DNA of 64,000 nt from SABI01 sp028532915 (GTDB lineage Bacteria; Spirochaetota; Spirochaetia; Sphaerochaetales; Sphaerochaetaceae). Position numbers and translations under genes: made by a program. Shown here one piece after another: positions 1-7,472 of this stretch. Each line of letters begins with the position of its first letter. Within the stretch, counting starts at the first letter, position 1. The DNA lies in contig OY781923.1 of the NCBI GenBank assembly GCA_963677225.1, positions 2,604,001-2,668,000 on the forward strand. The letters are read 5' to 3'. The notes below the pieces were generated by a model, which worked only from the letters and a program-made list of their open reading frames with translations, searched no databases and was not told the DNA's origin.

Positions 1-26
1 TTTTTTTCTCCTATGTAAAATGATGA

Positions 27-47
27 AAAGGTATGCAATATACCTTT
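27..47 (-). promoter_or_regulatory. Stem-loop after dctP
   Basis: An 8-bp perfect stem with a 5-nt loop lies just after the stop codon of the TRAP binding-protein gene. On the minus strand it is followed, at the window edge, by an AGGAG ribosome site (about 8-12), so another gene, probably the TRAP membrane subunit, starts just outside. Such hairpins after binding-protein genes often stabilise the upstream mRNA or attenuate downstream expression. There is no clean U-tract, so I favour an intercistronic hairpin over a terminator. Confidence 0.5.
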
Positions 48-78
48 CCATCAATAATACACCTTATTCTAATCGAGA

Positions 79-1062
79 TTATCTATTGCTGTTGATAATA
101 TTCAGCAATGAAGCAAACTGTGGGAAGGCGTCATACACGGGCTTGCTCGCAGCCTGGAACTCACTCAGATCCTCCACGACATTCAGAGTGATGCCTTCAG
201 TACTTTCCAAGGTATCCATGATCTTTTTGTCCAAAGCCAGAGAAACTTCTCTCTGATAAGCCTCGGCATCTTCTGCCGCTCTCATCAGCATCTCCTGCTG
301 TTCTGCAGAGAAACTGTTGAACTTATCGAGGCTCATAATAAGAGGTTCGAACGTATAGATGTGTTTCGTGACTGAATAATAGGGGCAAACCTCGGTAAAC
401 TTGTTCTTGATATTGTTGGAGTCTGAATTCTCGGCAGCATCTACGGTTCCCAGCTGAAGGGCAGAGAACACTTCAGAAACAGCCATCGGAGTAGGAATAG
501 CTCCCATCGTCTCGAAAGTCACAAGAAATACTTTACTTTCCGGAGTTCTGATTTTGAGACCTGCCAGGTCTGAAGGTTTCGCTACAGAACCTCTTGTGCT
601 TGTAATACTTCTGTAACCGTTATCCCACCATCCGAGAATTTTGAAACCTTTGCCTTCTGCGATGTCTTCAAGTTTTGCTCCTAATTCACCATCAATGATC
701 CTGAAGGCTTCAGCCTTACTCGAGAATAAGAACGGCAAGTCAAGAACACCTACATCTGAAACAAAGTTGGAAAAAGCCATGGTAGATTCGAGTGCGATAT
801 CCAGAGTACCAGCCTGAACATATTCGATGGCCTTAGATCCGGATGCAATCTGTGAAGCAGGGAACACATCGATCGTTATCATGCCATCACTGTATTCATC
901 AGCCAGTTCGGCTAATTTCAACGCTCCGGCATGATAAGGATGATCGGTGGCTCCAACGTGATTTAATGCAAGATTTACCTTTCCGCTTTCCCCTTCTCCC
1001 TGGGCAAAAGCTGCTGTAAATACCAAACAAACTAGTAATACGATAGCTAAGATTTTTTTCAT
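79..1062 (-). CDS. TRAP transporter solute-binding protein, DctP family
   Basis: This 327-residue protein is the periplasmic receptor of a TRAP transporter, which binds organic acids and delivers them to a sodium-driven DctQM permease. Residues 1-20 form a signal peptide (MKKILAIVLLV...AFAQG). The DctP fold is recognised from the segment around GLKIRTPES (about 169-175), which carries the Arg that usually salt-bridges the carboxylate ligand, and from the later EVFSALQLGTVDAAE segment. A strong AAGGAGGAGAG site precedes the ATG. It is the third gene after the two hydratase subunits, so its ligand is probably a C4-dicarboxylate such as fumarate, malate or tartrate (inference). DctQM would lie left of the window. 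Confidence 0.9.
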   Translation of the reverse strand: MKKILAIVLLVCLVFTAAFAQGEGESGKVNLALNHVGATDHPYHAGALKLAELADEYSDGMITIDVFPASQIASGSKAIEYVQAGTLDIALESTMAFSNFVSDVGVLDLPFLFSSKAEAFRIIDGELGAKLEDIAEGKGFKILGWWDNGYRSITSTRGSVAKPSDLAGLKIRTPESKVFLVTFETMGAIPTPMAVSEVFSALQLGTVDAAENSDSNNIKNKFTEVCPYYSVTKHIYTFEPLIMSLDKFNSFSAEQQEMLMRAAEDAEAYQREVSLALDKKIMDTLESTEGITLNVVEDLSEFQAASKPVYDAFPQFASLLNIINSNR

Positions 1063-1090
1063 ATCTCTCCTCCTTGATTCTGAATTTCTG

Positions 1091-1699
1091 CTACTTGATG
1101 AATTTCAATTTTTTTGAGATTTCTTCAAACTGTTTATCTTTCTTTTCATTGAATATGATCTTGTTTGACTCGAACAGATTGCCACCATGGGTATCTATCG
1201 AGACAATGAGCGGACCGAATTCTTTCACTCTGCATACCCATAAAGTCTCAGGCATTCCAAGATCCATCCATTCCGCATTTTCGATCTCTTCAACTTCTGT
1301 CGCAGCAAGAACCGCGCAACCTGCGGGAAAAACACAGTGAATGGCTTTGTAGTTCATACACCCTTCAACAGTATCGGCTCCCATTCCACCTTTTCCCACT
1401 ATGAGCTTAACACCTGTCTGTTTTATGAATTCTTTTTCAAACTTTTCCATTCTCATGCTTGTGGTAGGTCCTATAGAGACCATTTCATAATGATCTTCAT
1501 CTTTCTTTCTCACAATAGGCCCAGCATGGAAAATTGCCCCTCCGGCAAGATCTACGGGAATTTCTCTTCCGTATTCGATCAGACGTCTATGAGCGACATC
1601 TCTGCAGGTAACAATATGACCATCAAGATAAATAACATCTCCGGCGTGGATATCCTTAAGTGTCTCATCAGATATTGGTGTTGATATCACTTTTTTCAT
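1091..1699 (-). CDS. Class I fumarase/L-tartrate dehydratase, beta subunit
   Basis: The 202-residue protein matches the C-terminal (beta) domain of iron-sulfur hydro-lyases of the fumarase A / tartrate dehydratase family, here as a separate polypeptide. Supporting segments are YLDGHIVTCRDVAHRR near residue 25, the GPTTSMRM motif near 78 and KLIVGKGGMG near 98. It would complex with the alpha subunit, whose gene overlaps its start by four bases (ATGA), which suggests translational coupling. The pair hydrates fumarate or dehydrates a hydroxy-dicarboxylate such as tartrate. Sequence alone does not separate these activities, so no gene symbol is given. The strong ribosome site GGAGG lies just upstream. 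Confidence 0.88.
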   Translation of the reverse strand: MKKVISTPISDETLKDIHAGDVIYLDGHIVTCRDVAHRRLIEYGREIPVDLAGGAIFHAGPIVRKKDEDHYEMVSIGPTTSMRMEKFEKEFIKQTGVKLIVGKGGMGADTVEGCMNYKAIHCVFPAGCAVLAATEVEEIENAEWMDLGMPETLWVCRVKEFGPLIVSIDTHGGNLFESNKIIFNEKKDKQFEEISKKLKFIK

Positions 1700-2595
1700 A
1701 ATACTACCTCCTTATGGGATGTTATTTCATAAGATAAATCGGGATGGAAAATAATGTTACCCCTGCGGTGTGACCAGCATCCCGTATTCACTGCGATTCC
1801 TATGGTAGAAGGATGTCTTGCCGCGTTTTCGATATGGACACCCATCACCGAATTTGCTCCGGAAAAACCTTGAGGCCCCAGACCAATTGCATTGATACTC
1901 TTTTCAAGTTCTTCTTCCATCATTGCAGCCTTGGGATTCGGGTTGTGGCTGCCGAGAGGTCTCATCAGAGCCTTCTTTGAGAGCACTGCGGCTGTTTCTA
2001 CCGATGTTGCAATCCCTACTCCTACGAGTAACGGTGGACATGCATTCAAACCGTATGAAGTCATCTGGTCAAGAATGAATTTAGTCGCTCCTTCGTATCC
2101 TTCGCCCGGCATCAGAACCATAGCTTTCCCGGGCAGAGTACATCCGCCGCCAGCCATGTAGATGTCGAGATTTATCTCGTCACTATTCGGGATGATCTCA
2201 TAGTTAATTGACGGTGTTCGATACCCGACATTGGTCCCCGTGTTGTATTCATCAAAAGTCTGAACCGAATTGTGTCTCAAAGGTGCTTCTTTCGTAGCCT
2301 TCAACACAGCATTGGTGAAGATCTCCTCAAGATGATCTATGAGAGGGAACTTCGTCCCCACTTTCGCAAAGAATTGGATCACCCCGGTGTCCTGACATGA
2401 AGGTCGATCCAAGTCTCTGGCCAATTCCTGATTTTTGAACATCGTGTCGTAGGTAAGTTTCGCCATAGGGCTTTCTTCCTGTTCTGCGAGTTCTTTCAAT
2501 TTCTTTTGAATATCATCGGGAAGAATTTTACCAAAATACTTGATGAATTTTGCAATGGTATCAGTCATTTCCGATTTCTGCTTCTCAATATCCAT
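1696..2595 (-). CDS. Class I fumarase/L-tartrate dehydratase, alpha subunit
   Basis: The 299-residue protein is the N-terminal (alpha) half of an oxygen-sensitive [4Fe-4S] hydro-lyase. Three cysteines in family-typical contexts can hold the cluster: C67 in SCQDTG, C186 in NACPP and C273 in NTGCWSHRRG. The glycine-rich MAGGGCTLPGKAM segment near 148 is also typical of the family. It is the first gene of the alpha-beta-dctP operon, behind a consensus promoter covered by a perfect palindrome. An anaerobic C4-dicarboxylate or tartrate role fits the neighbouring TRAP receptor and GntR regulators. The exact substrate is uncertain. Confidence 0.9.
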   Translation of the reverse strand: MDIEKQKSEMTDTIAKFIKYFGKILPDDIQKKLKELAEQEESPMAKLTYDTMFKNQELARDLDRPSCQDTGVIQFFAKVGTKFPLIDHLEEIFTNAVLKATKEAPLRHNSVQTFDEYNTGTNVGYRTPSINYEIIPNSDEINLDIYMAGGGCTLPGKAMVLMPGEGYEGATKFILDQMTSYGLNACPPLLVGVGIATSVETAAVLSKKALMRPLGSHNPNPKAAMMEEELEKSINAIGLGPQGFSGANSVMGVHIENAARHPSTIGIAVNTGCWSHRRGNIIFHPDLSYEITSHKEVVL

Positions 2596-2621
2596 CCTCT
2601 CCTCCTTTTATTTATCAATTA

Positions 2622-2649
2622 TATTTTATTATGGATCCATAATAAAATA
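2622..2649. promoter_or_regulatory. Perfect 28-bp palindrome, probable GntR operator
   Basis: The two 14-bp arms are exactly complementary with no spacer, centred on TATGGATCCATA. The site covers the -10 box and predicted start of the hydratase operon, the position expected for a repressor operator. GntR-family FCD regulators bind short A/T-rich palindromes, and two such regulators are encoded immediately upstream. Which of them binds is unknown. The rest of the 233-bp gap (2650-2828) is A/T-rich and shows nothing else I can name. Confidence 0.65.
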
Positions 2650-2667
2650 GGAAAATCGTCCTGTCAA
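2639..2667 (-). promoter_or_regulatory. Promoter of the hydratase-dctP operon
   Basis: On the minus strand a perfect TTGACA (2667-2662) is followed after 17 bp by TATTAT (2644-2639). Transcription would start near 2632, about 37 bp before the alpha-subunit ATG. The -10 box lies inside the palindrome described separately. Confidence 0.7.
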
Positions 2668-2828
2668 TCTTTTTTTTCTTTCGTCATGACAGCACAACGA
2701 AGAGGGGGAAATATTACTGAGAATTGGAAATTATCGGATACAACCAAATAAGCAGGAAACCCGTCAGAGGTAAAAATTTCATGAGAAGTGATTAAATTAT
2801 AAAAGGATCGCTATAAATAAAGGTTCAG

Positions 2829-3485
2829 CTAATTTTTTTTCACTTCCAGATTTGTCAACATATCCTGCATACTTCTTTCGATATGTTCATGCATAGCTTT
2901 TCTTGCGGACTCTATATCACCCTTTTCGATAAGAGAAAGAATCTTTTTATGCTCAGACAGTGATTTTACAGCATATTCTTCAACAGATTCCATATATCTC
3001 ATTGACAGACCGTTCCACATCACTGAAAGGGTATCTTTCAATCTGTGATTCTTTGATGCTGTCCACAAAGCTATATGAAAAGCCTGATTCAAATTACCGT
3101 ATTCATTGAAATCGCCGAGTTCGATGACTTTATCAGACTTTTCGATAATCTCCCGGATTTCTGTCAGGTCGGGCTGGGAATCAGTCACAATCGCTACTGC
3201 CTCACTCTCAAGAGCAGCTCTTATTTGAAAGTGATCCTTGACGCTGCGGGGAGTAATTCCTTTGACGACAGCGCCTTTGTTCGGATACAACTTTAGAAGA
3301 CCTTCGCTTTCAAGCATCTGAAAAGCTTCTCTCACAGGAGTTATCGACACCCCTACCTGTTCTGCAATGGATTCCAGTGTGATCTGAGCTCCGGCAGCTA
3401 TATCCTGCGAGATGATTGACTTCCTCAATACAGAAGCGACTCTTTCCCGGGCTGGTAATAATCTGATTGGTTCAAGCTGTATCAT
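2829..3485 (-). CDS. GntR-family regulator with FCD domain
   Basis: The 218-residue protein has an N-terminal winged helix (about residues 10-75, with ERVASVLRKSIISQDIAAGAQITLESIAEQVGVSITPVREA split across the helix-turn-helix) followed by an all-helical FCD ligand domain (about 80-205). The wHTH signature is the VSITPVREAFQMLESEGLL stretch. FCD regulators sense small carboxylates or sugar acids and usually repress a neighbouring catabolic operon. It lies directly upstream of the hydratase/TRAP operon on the same strand, with a perfect palindrome in between, so it is the first candidate regulator of that operon. It is 14 bp downstream of a second GntR gene. Confidence 0.88.
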   Translation of the reverse strand: MIQLEPIRLLPARERVASVLRKSIISQDIAAGAQITLESIAEQVGVSITPVREAFQMLESEGLLKLYPNKGAVVKGITPRSVKDHFQIRAALESEAVAIVTDSQPDLTEIREIIEKSDKVIELGDFNEYGNLNQAFHIALWTASKNHRLKDTLSVMWNGLSMRYMESVEEYAVKSLSEHKKILSLIEKGDIESARKAMHEHIERSMQDMLTNLEVKKN

Positions 3486-3499
3486 AGTTCAATTTGTTC

Positions 3500-4084
3500 T
3501 CATGTAATTGCAAAACACTTATAGTACTCGTCAACACTGGACTTTATTTCATAAGTATTTTTTTTCTTGATCGAGGATGCAAGCTGTTTTAAAACTTCAA
3601 ACCTCTCTCCTGAATTAGCATAAATCTGATAAAACACCTTAAGTGATGGTAACATCAGATTATGGTACATTTGAAAATAAAAACGATCGTTTGTCAACAT
3701 AAACAAAGTTGTATGAAATTCAATCTCCCGTTCACCGGTCAACTCGCTTGACAGTATATCTTCCAGAGTACTGACCGCCTGCTCCGTTCTATCCTTTGAG
3801 ATAATTTCCATTGCAACAAGATTCTCAAAATTGGAATACAGGTTCAGACGGGCCTGGAGGTTTCCGTTCTCGACTCCGACTATTCTCATTCTCCTGTTAT
3901 TCAGACGTTCAATAAAACCTTCAAACTCAAGTGCATAGAGAGCCTCACGAATCGGCATCCTGGAAACCCCCAATTGCGATGCTATCATCTCCTGAGTCAG
4001 TTCAGTTCTATCAGGAATATCTCCGCTCAATATACCTTTTCTGATTCTATTTTCAACTAACTCTCTTGCAGTTAGAATTTTCAA
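3500..4084 (-). CDS. Second GntR-family regulator, short FCD-like domain
   Basis: This 194-residue protein has a clear GntR winged helix at its N terminus (LVENRIRKGILSGDI near 9 and GVSRMPIREALYALEFEGF near 39). Its helical C-terminal part is shorter and more divergent than a standard FCD domain. The start is a TTG preceded by AAGGAG at 9 bp. No ATG fits the ribosome site in frame. Two adjacent GntR genes of different divergence suggest an old tandem duplication or a heteromeric or hierarchical pair. It is divergent from the RpiR gene, and its promoter should lie in the 254-bp gap that follows. Confidence 0.8.
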   Translation of the reverse strand: MKILTARELVENRIRKGILSGDIPDRTELTQEMIASQLGVSRMPIREALYALEFEGFIERLNNRRMRIVGVENGNLQARLNLYSNFENLVAMEIISKDRTEQAVSTLEDILSSELTGEREIEFHTTLFMLTNDRFYFQMYHNLMLPSLKVFYQIYANSGERFEVLKQLASSIKKKNTYEIKSSVDEYYKCFAIT

Positions 4085-4152
4085 TATTCATCACTCCTTA
4101 CATGCTGGACCATACTATCTAGGTTGAAAGGTAACATCTTTGCACACCAAAG

Positions 4153-4246
4153 GCAAGGATCGTGCTAATAATCACGATTCTCACCAGTCTGGACCAGAGA
4201 ATATTCTCCGATAATCTGATGAAAATCATCTGGATATCATCCTTGC
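4153..4246. repeat. Nested inverted repeats between gntR and rpiR
   Basis: An 8-bp arm GCAAGGAT at 4153 is exactly complementary to ATCCTTGC at 4239-4246. Between them lie three smaller inverted repeats: ATCGTG/CACGAT (4159-4178), ATTCTC/GAGAAT (4177-4202), which overlaps it, and GATGA/TCATC (4218-4230). If transcribed, the segment could fold as a multibranched RNA closed by the outer stem. As DNA it could be a set of operators for the divergent regulators. A possible TATAAT for the plus-strand gene is at 4304-4309. I cannot tell which interpretation is right. Confidence 0.4.
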
Positions 4247-4338
4247 GGTACTTGCTCGCTTACAAGAATTTCCTCTCAATTTTCTTTGCAGGTTATTATC
4301 CGATATAATTAAATCGAAACATTTGATATACTGAGTCC

Positions 4339-5211
4339 ATGGAGAAAAACGAGACTATCAAAGAATGCATAGAAAAAGCCTATCCAAAGATGGGGCCTGC
4401 GGAAAAACGGGTCGCCCGGACTATTTTGACAAATTATCCCGTCTCCGGGTTGGGAACTATCTCCTCGATCTCTACTGCTGCGAATGTGAGCGACCCGACA
4501 GTTCTTCGCCTTATCAACAAACTGGGATTCGAAAAATATGCCGACTACCAGAAAGCACTCAAATCCGAACTGGACCAGAGAATAAGAGGACCGCTGAACT
4601 CCTTTCCCGAAAATGGAAAGAATTCTTCCGATGCAAAGACATATCTGGACGAATTTCACAGCGATATGGTGAAGATGATTGAACAGACTTTTTCAAGAAT
4701 CCCGCCGGCGGAATTCGAGAAAGTACTCAATCTTCTCATGGATTCAAAACGGAATGTTTATCTTCTGGGCGGAGAATTTTCCGACTCCGTTGCACGATAT
4801 CTCTACTATCTTTTAAGAAAGATGAGATCGAAAGTCGAAATGATCCAGGGACAGGTTCCCTCCCGTATTGATCATCTTCTTGATTTCAAAAAGAAGGATG
4901 TTCTCGTCGTATTCGATGTGAGACGCTACCAGCCCGATATCGTGGAATTTGCAACCCAGGCTGCAAGAAGAGGAACAGAAGTTATCCTCTTCACCGATGA
5001 ATGGAACTCTCCTGCCTCCAGGATCGCAACCTGTGTGCTCGTCAGCAGTGTGAACTCCATCAGCAGATGGGACAGTCTTGTCGGGATGATGGCTATCGTC
5101 GAGGCTCTGATGTCCTCCTATGCTGACAGGCAGTGGGGAAAGATCAAACTTCGGCTGCAGAAACTCGAACAGATCAGAGAGGATGTGAAAACGAGTCAGT
5201 ATCCCGATTGA
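4339..5211 (+). CDS. RpiR/MurR-family regulator (HTH_6 plus SIS domain)
   Basis: The 290-residue protein has the RpiR HTH domain at about residues 1-80 (KMGPAEKRVARTIL, then VSDPTVLRLINKLGFEKYADYQ) and a SIS sugar-phosphate isomerase-like domain at about 125-265 (NVYLLGGEFSDSVARYLYYLL and VLVVFDVRRYQPD). RpiR proteins sense phosphosugars or, in several cases, amino-acid-pathway metabolites. It faces the N-formylglutamate amidohydrolase gene and overlaps it by 16 bp at the 3' end. The ribosome site before the ATG is weak. Its context next to glutamate-type nitrogen genes suggests it controls them, which is inference. Confidence 0.88.
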   Translation: MEKNETIKECIEKAYPKMGPAEKRVARTILTNYPVSGLGTISSISTAANVSDPTVLRLINKLGFEKYADYQKALKSELDQRIRGPLNSFPENGKNSSDAKTYLDEFHSDMVKMIEQTFSRIPPAEFEKVLNLLMDSKRNVYLLGGEFSDSVARYLYYLLRKMRSKVEMIQGQVPSRIDHLLDFKKKDVLVVFDVRRYQPDIVEFATQAARRGTEVILFTDEWNSPASRIATCVLVSSVNSISRWDSLVGMMAIVEALMSSYADRQWGKIKLRLQKLEQIREDVKTSQYPD

Positions 5212-5963
5212 CCGATATACCGCCAGAGAATATCAGTCAGTATCTGTGCAATATACATCTGTCTTGACGGAATATCGATCCTGTCCTGTCTGATTTCGAT
5301 CAGCATTGAGTCAAGTCCGTTCTTCTCACCATGTTCGGTAATCCCGTAATCCCCTTCGGGGGTGATCGGATACGGTTCATTCACCCCTATATTCAAATCT
5401 TCATACTCTTTCAGCGAATGGAGAACGAACTCGCTGAATCGCGATTGGTTGTGGAAAGTGACACCTATGTCCCATGGACGGATTTTTCCGTTCATTGTCG
5501 GAGTGAAACTGTGAACTGCCAGATAGGCAGTATCAGAATATTGTATCAGCTGCTCTTTAAGAAGCTTACCTATCTGATTGTGATAGGGTTCGAAGATCTC
5601 GGCAATTCTCTGCTCTCTATCTGCAACAGCAATATCACTGTTGCCCGGGATGATTACTCCATCAACACTCTTCGGTATAGAATCGTCAACTGTGAGAGGC
5701 CGATTGCAGTCAATGACCAGCCGCGAATAGGTTGTATAGCACAAAGTCGCCTTCAATTTCGTGGAAATATAACGGCTCACTTGTAAGGCTCCGATATCCC
5801 ATCCCCTGTGAGATCTCAATATATTTTCAGTCAATCCCAGGTTGTTCAGGCTTTCAGGGATAGTGTTCGAAGCGTGGTCACACGTTAAAAAAATCGGTGA
5901 AACTTCTGAATACCTCAATGATTCGAACGAACATTTCTCATTTTCACCTAATAGTAAACTCAT
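5196..5963 (-). CDS. N-formylglutamate amidohydrolase family protein
   Basis: The 255-residue protein matches the N-formylglutamate amidohydrolase family, whose classical member cleaves formylglutamate to formate and glutamate in histidine breakdown. Family segments are FLTCDHASNTIP (26-37), HRGWDIGA (53-60), the YSRLVIDCNRP stretch near 80, AVHSFTP near 150, and the late EIRQD. The Asp/His in CDHASN and the Glu in EIRQD are the expected zinc-site positions. No other histidine-degradation gene is visible, so the substrate may be another N-acyl amino acid. The ATG has an AGGAG site. The gene is divergent from the permease gene, and the two share a compact control region. Confidence 0.82.
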   Translation of the reverse strand: MSLLLGENEKCSFESLRYSEVSPIFLTCDHASNTIPESLNNLGLTENILRSHRGWDIGALQVSRYISTKLKATLCYTTYSRLVIDCNRPLTVDDSIPKSVDGVIIPGNSDIAVADREQRIAEIFEPYHNQIGKLLKEQLIQYSDTAYLAVHSFTPTMNGKIRPWDIGVTFHNQSRFSEFVLHSLKEYEDLNIGVNEPYPITPEGDYGITEHGEKNGLDSMLIEIRQDRIDIPSRQMYIAQILTDILWRYIGQSGY

Positions 5964-5988
5964 TTGAATGTACTCCTAAATTTTTATG

Positions 5989-6067
5989 TGTAATTATTAT
6001 TACATAATTTTCTTTTTTAGTCAAAATGTAATATTTATTTGACAAAACTTTTTTTTATAGCTATCAT
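5989..6067. promoter_or_regulatory. Divergent control region with two inverted repeats
   Basis: For the permease, TTGACA (6039-6044) and TATCAT (6062-6067) are separated by 17 bp. For the amidohydrolase on the minus strand, TTGACT (6024-6019) and AATAAT (6001-5996) are also 17 bp apart. An inverted repeat TGTAAT-N4-ATTACA (5989-6004) covers the minus -10 box. A second one, GTCAAA-N12-TTTGAC (6020-6043), runs into the plus -35 box. The layout suggests joint control of both directions by one or two regulators, the nearby RpiR being a candidate. Confidence 0.55.
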
Positions 6068-6103
6068 TTATAAAATTTTTATTTGCACAGACAGGAGGAA
6101 AAC

Positions 6104-7444
6104 ATGGCAGAGAACAAACTGGTTAGAAAGATGACGTTCTGGCACATTTGGGCAATCGGAGTAGGGTCTGTCGTAGGCGACGGGATATTCGTTCTCATAG
6201 CTCAGGGCGCTCAGGCGGGTGGACCGGGCTCGGTTCTGGCATATGCGGTCGGCGGAATACTGATGATGATCATCATGGTCGCGATATCGTCACTGGCCGT
6301 CGGAATGCCCTCGGCAGGATCACTTCACACATGGAGTGCACGTATACTCGGTCCGAGCTACGGAACGGTTTCCGGTCTATCTTATACTGCGATGAATGTT
6401 ATCTTTCTGGGATCTGTGGCTATAGCGAACGGAGCGGTAAGCAACTACTTCTTCCAGTGGACAGAGAATTCGGCACTCTCAGCTGCGATCTGGGCTGTAA
6501 TTCTGGTCACAATCGTCGCTCTGGTGGCATTGAAAGGCGGAGAGTTCACAGGACGGGCACAGTTCATCCTTGTTGCCGTACTTACTTTTATCATGGTGAT
6601 CTTCGCCATATTCGGAGCTGCAAGCGGCAAGATCGATACTGCCAATTATAAACCGTTCATGCCGTTCGGTCTGATGGGATTCTGGGCTGCTCTCGGAATG
6701 GGTATCTACGCATATATGGGTCCGCTGTCTCTCCTTACGGCAGGAAGTGAAGTGAAGCACATCACAGACCTTCCGAAAGCAATGATCTGGTCATTCGTAA
6801 CATTTTTGATCATGTATTCAGCCGCCATGCTGGTGATGCTCGGTCTTGTCCCGTTTACAGAGTATGCATCGCTGGAATCACCTTTCACTGTAGCGGCAAA
6901 ATTCGCATTCGGAGGAGCTGCAGGAATAGTGATGAATCTTGCTGCATGGATCGCAGCCTTCACATGTCTCGTCGGAGAGACTTTCGCAGCATCCAGACTG
7001 CTGTTCGGTATGGCTGAAGAAGGAGTTGTTCCAAAGACCTTCTCGAAGCTCAATAAGAACAACGTTCCCAGCAACGGAATCATCTTTTCCTGGGCAATCG
7101 CGATCGTCCTCATCCTCATCGGAAACATCAGCGTACTCGAATCATTCTACCTCAAGCTGGCGATGGTCGCATGTGAACTGGGAGCCACCAGCTGGATAAT
7201 CTCACTCGTCGCGAGCTATCAGTATCCGAGAAAGTTTCCTGAGGAATGGAAGGCTCTCCCATGGCATATGCCGGTGAGAAAAGTGACTCTTCCTGTAGCA
7301 TTCGCAGGTTGGGCAGTCATCATGTTCGCTTTATATCAGAGCGACCCGGGATCGATGATCTATTTCCTGGTATCATTGGTTGTCCTGATCATTGTCTATA
7401 ATGCCTATTCGAAAAAACACTTGAAACTCAATATTCCTGATTGA
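6104..7444 (+). CDS. APC-superfamily amino acid permease
   Basis: The 446-residue protein has about 12 hydrophobic segments and the APC amino-acid/polyamine/organocation signature near its start (FWHIWAIGVGSVVGDGIF, then a glycine-rich first helix). It would import an amino acid or amine by secondary transport in the inner membrane. I start it at the ATG that follows CAGGAGGAAAAC. An upstream in-frame TTG lacks a ribosome site. The glutamine-synthetase-like gene follows after 28 bp and the amidohydrolase after that, so the three form a likely operon, and the transported compound is probably their substrate. Confidence 0.9.
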   Translation: MAENKLVRKMTFWHIWAIGVGSVVGDGIFVLIAQGAQAGGPGSVLAYAVGGILMMIIMVAISSLAVGMPSAGSLHTWSARILGPSYGTVSGLSYTAMNVIFLGSVAIANGAVSNYFFQWTENSALSAAIWAVILVTIVALVALKGGEFTGRAQFILVAVLTFIMVIFAIFGAASGKIDTANYKPFMPFGLMGFWAALGMGIYAYMGPLSLLTAGSEVKHITDLPKAMIWSFVTFLIMYSAAMLVMLGLVPFTEYASLESPFTVAAKFAFGGAAGIVMNLAAWIAAFTCLVGETFAASRLLFGMAEEGVVPKTFSKLNKNNVPSNGIIFSWAIAIVLILIGNISVLESFYLKLAMVACELGATSWIISLVASYQYPRKFPEEWKALPWHMPVRKVTLPVAFAGWAVIMFALYQSDPGSMIYFLVSLVVLIIVYNAYSKKHLKLNIPD

Positions 7445-7472
7445 TCAAGATTCTACCGAAGGAGCTGAAAAA

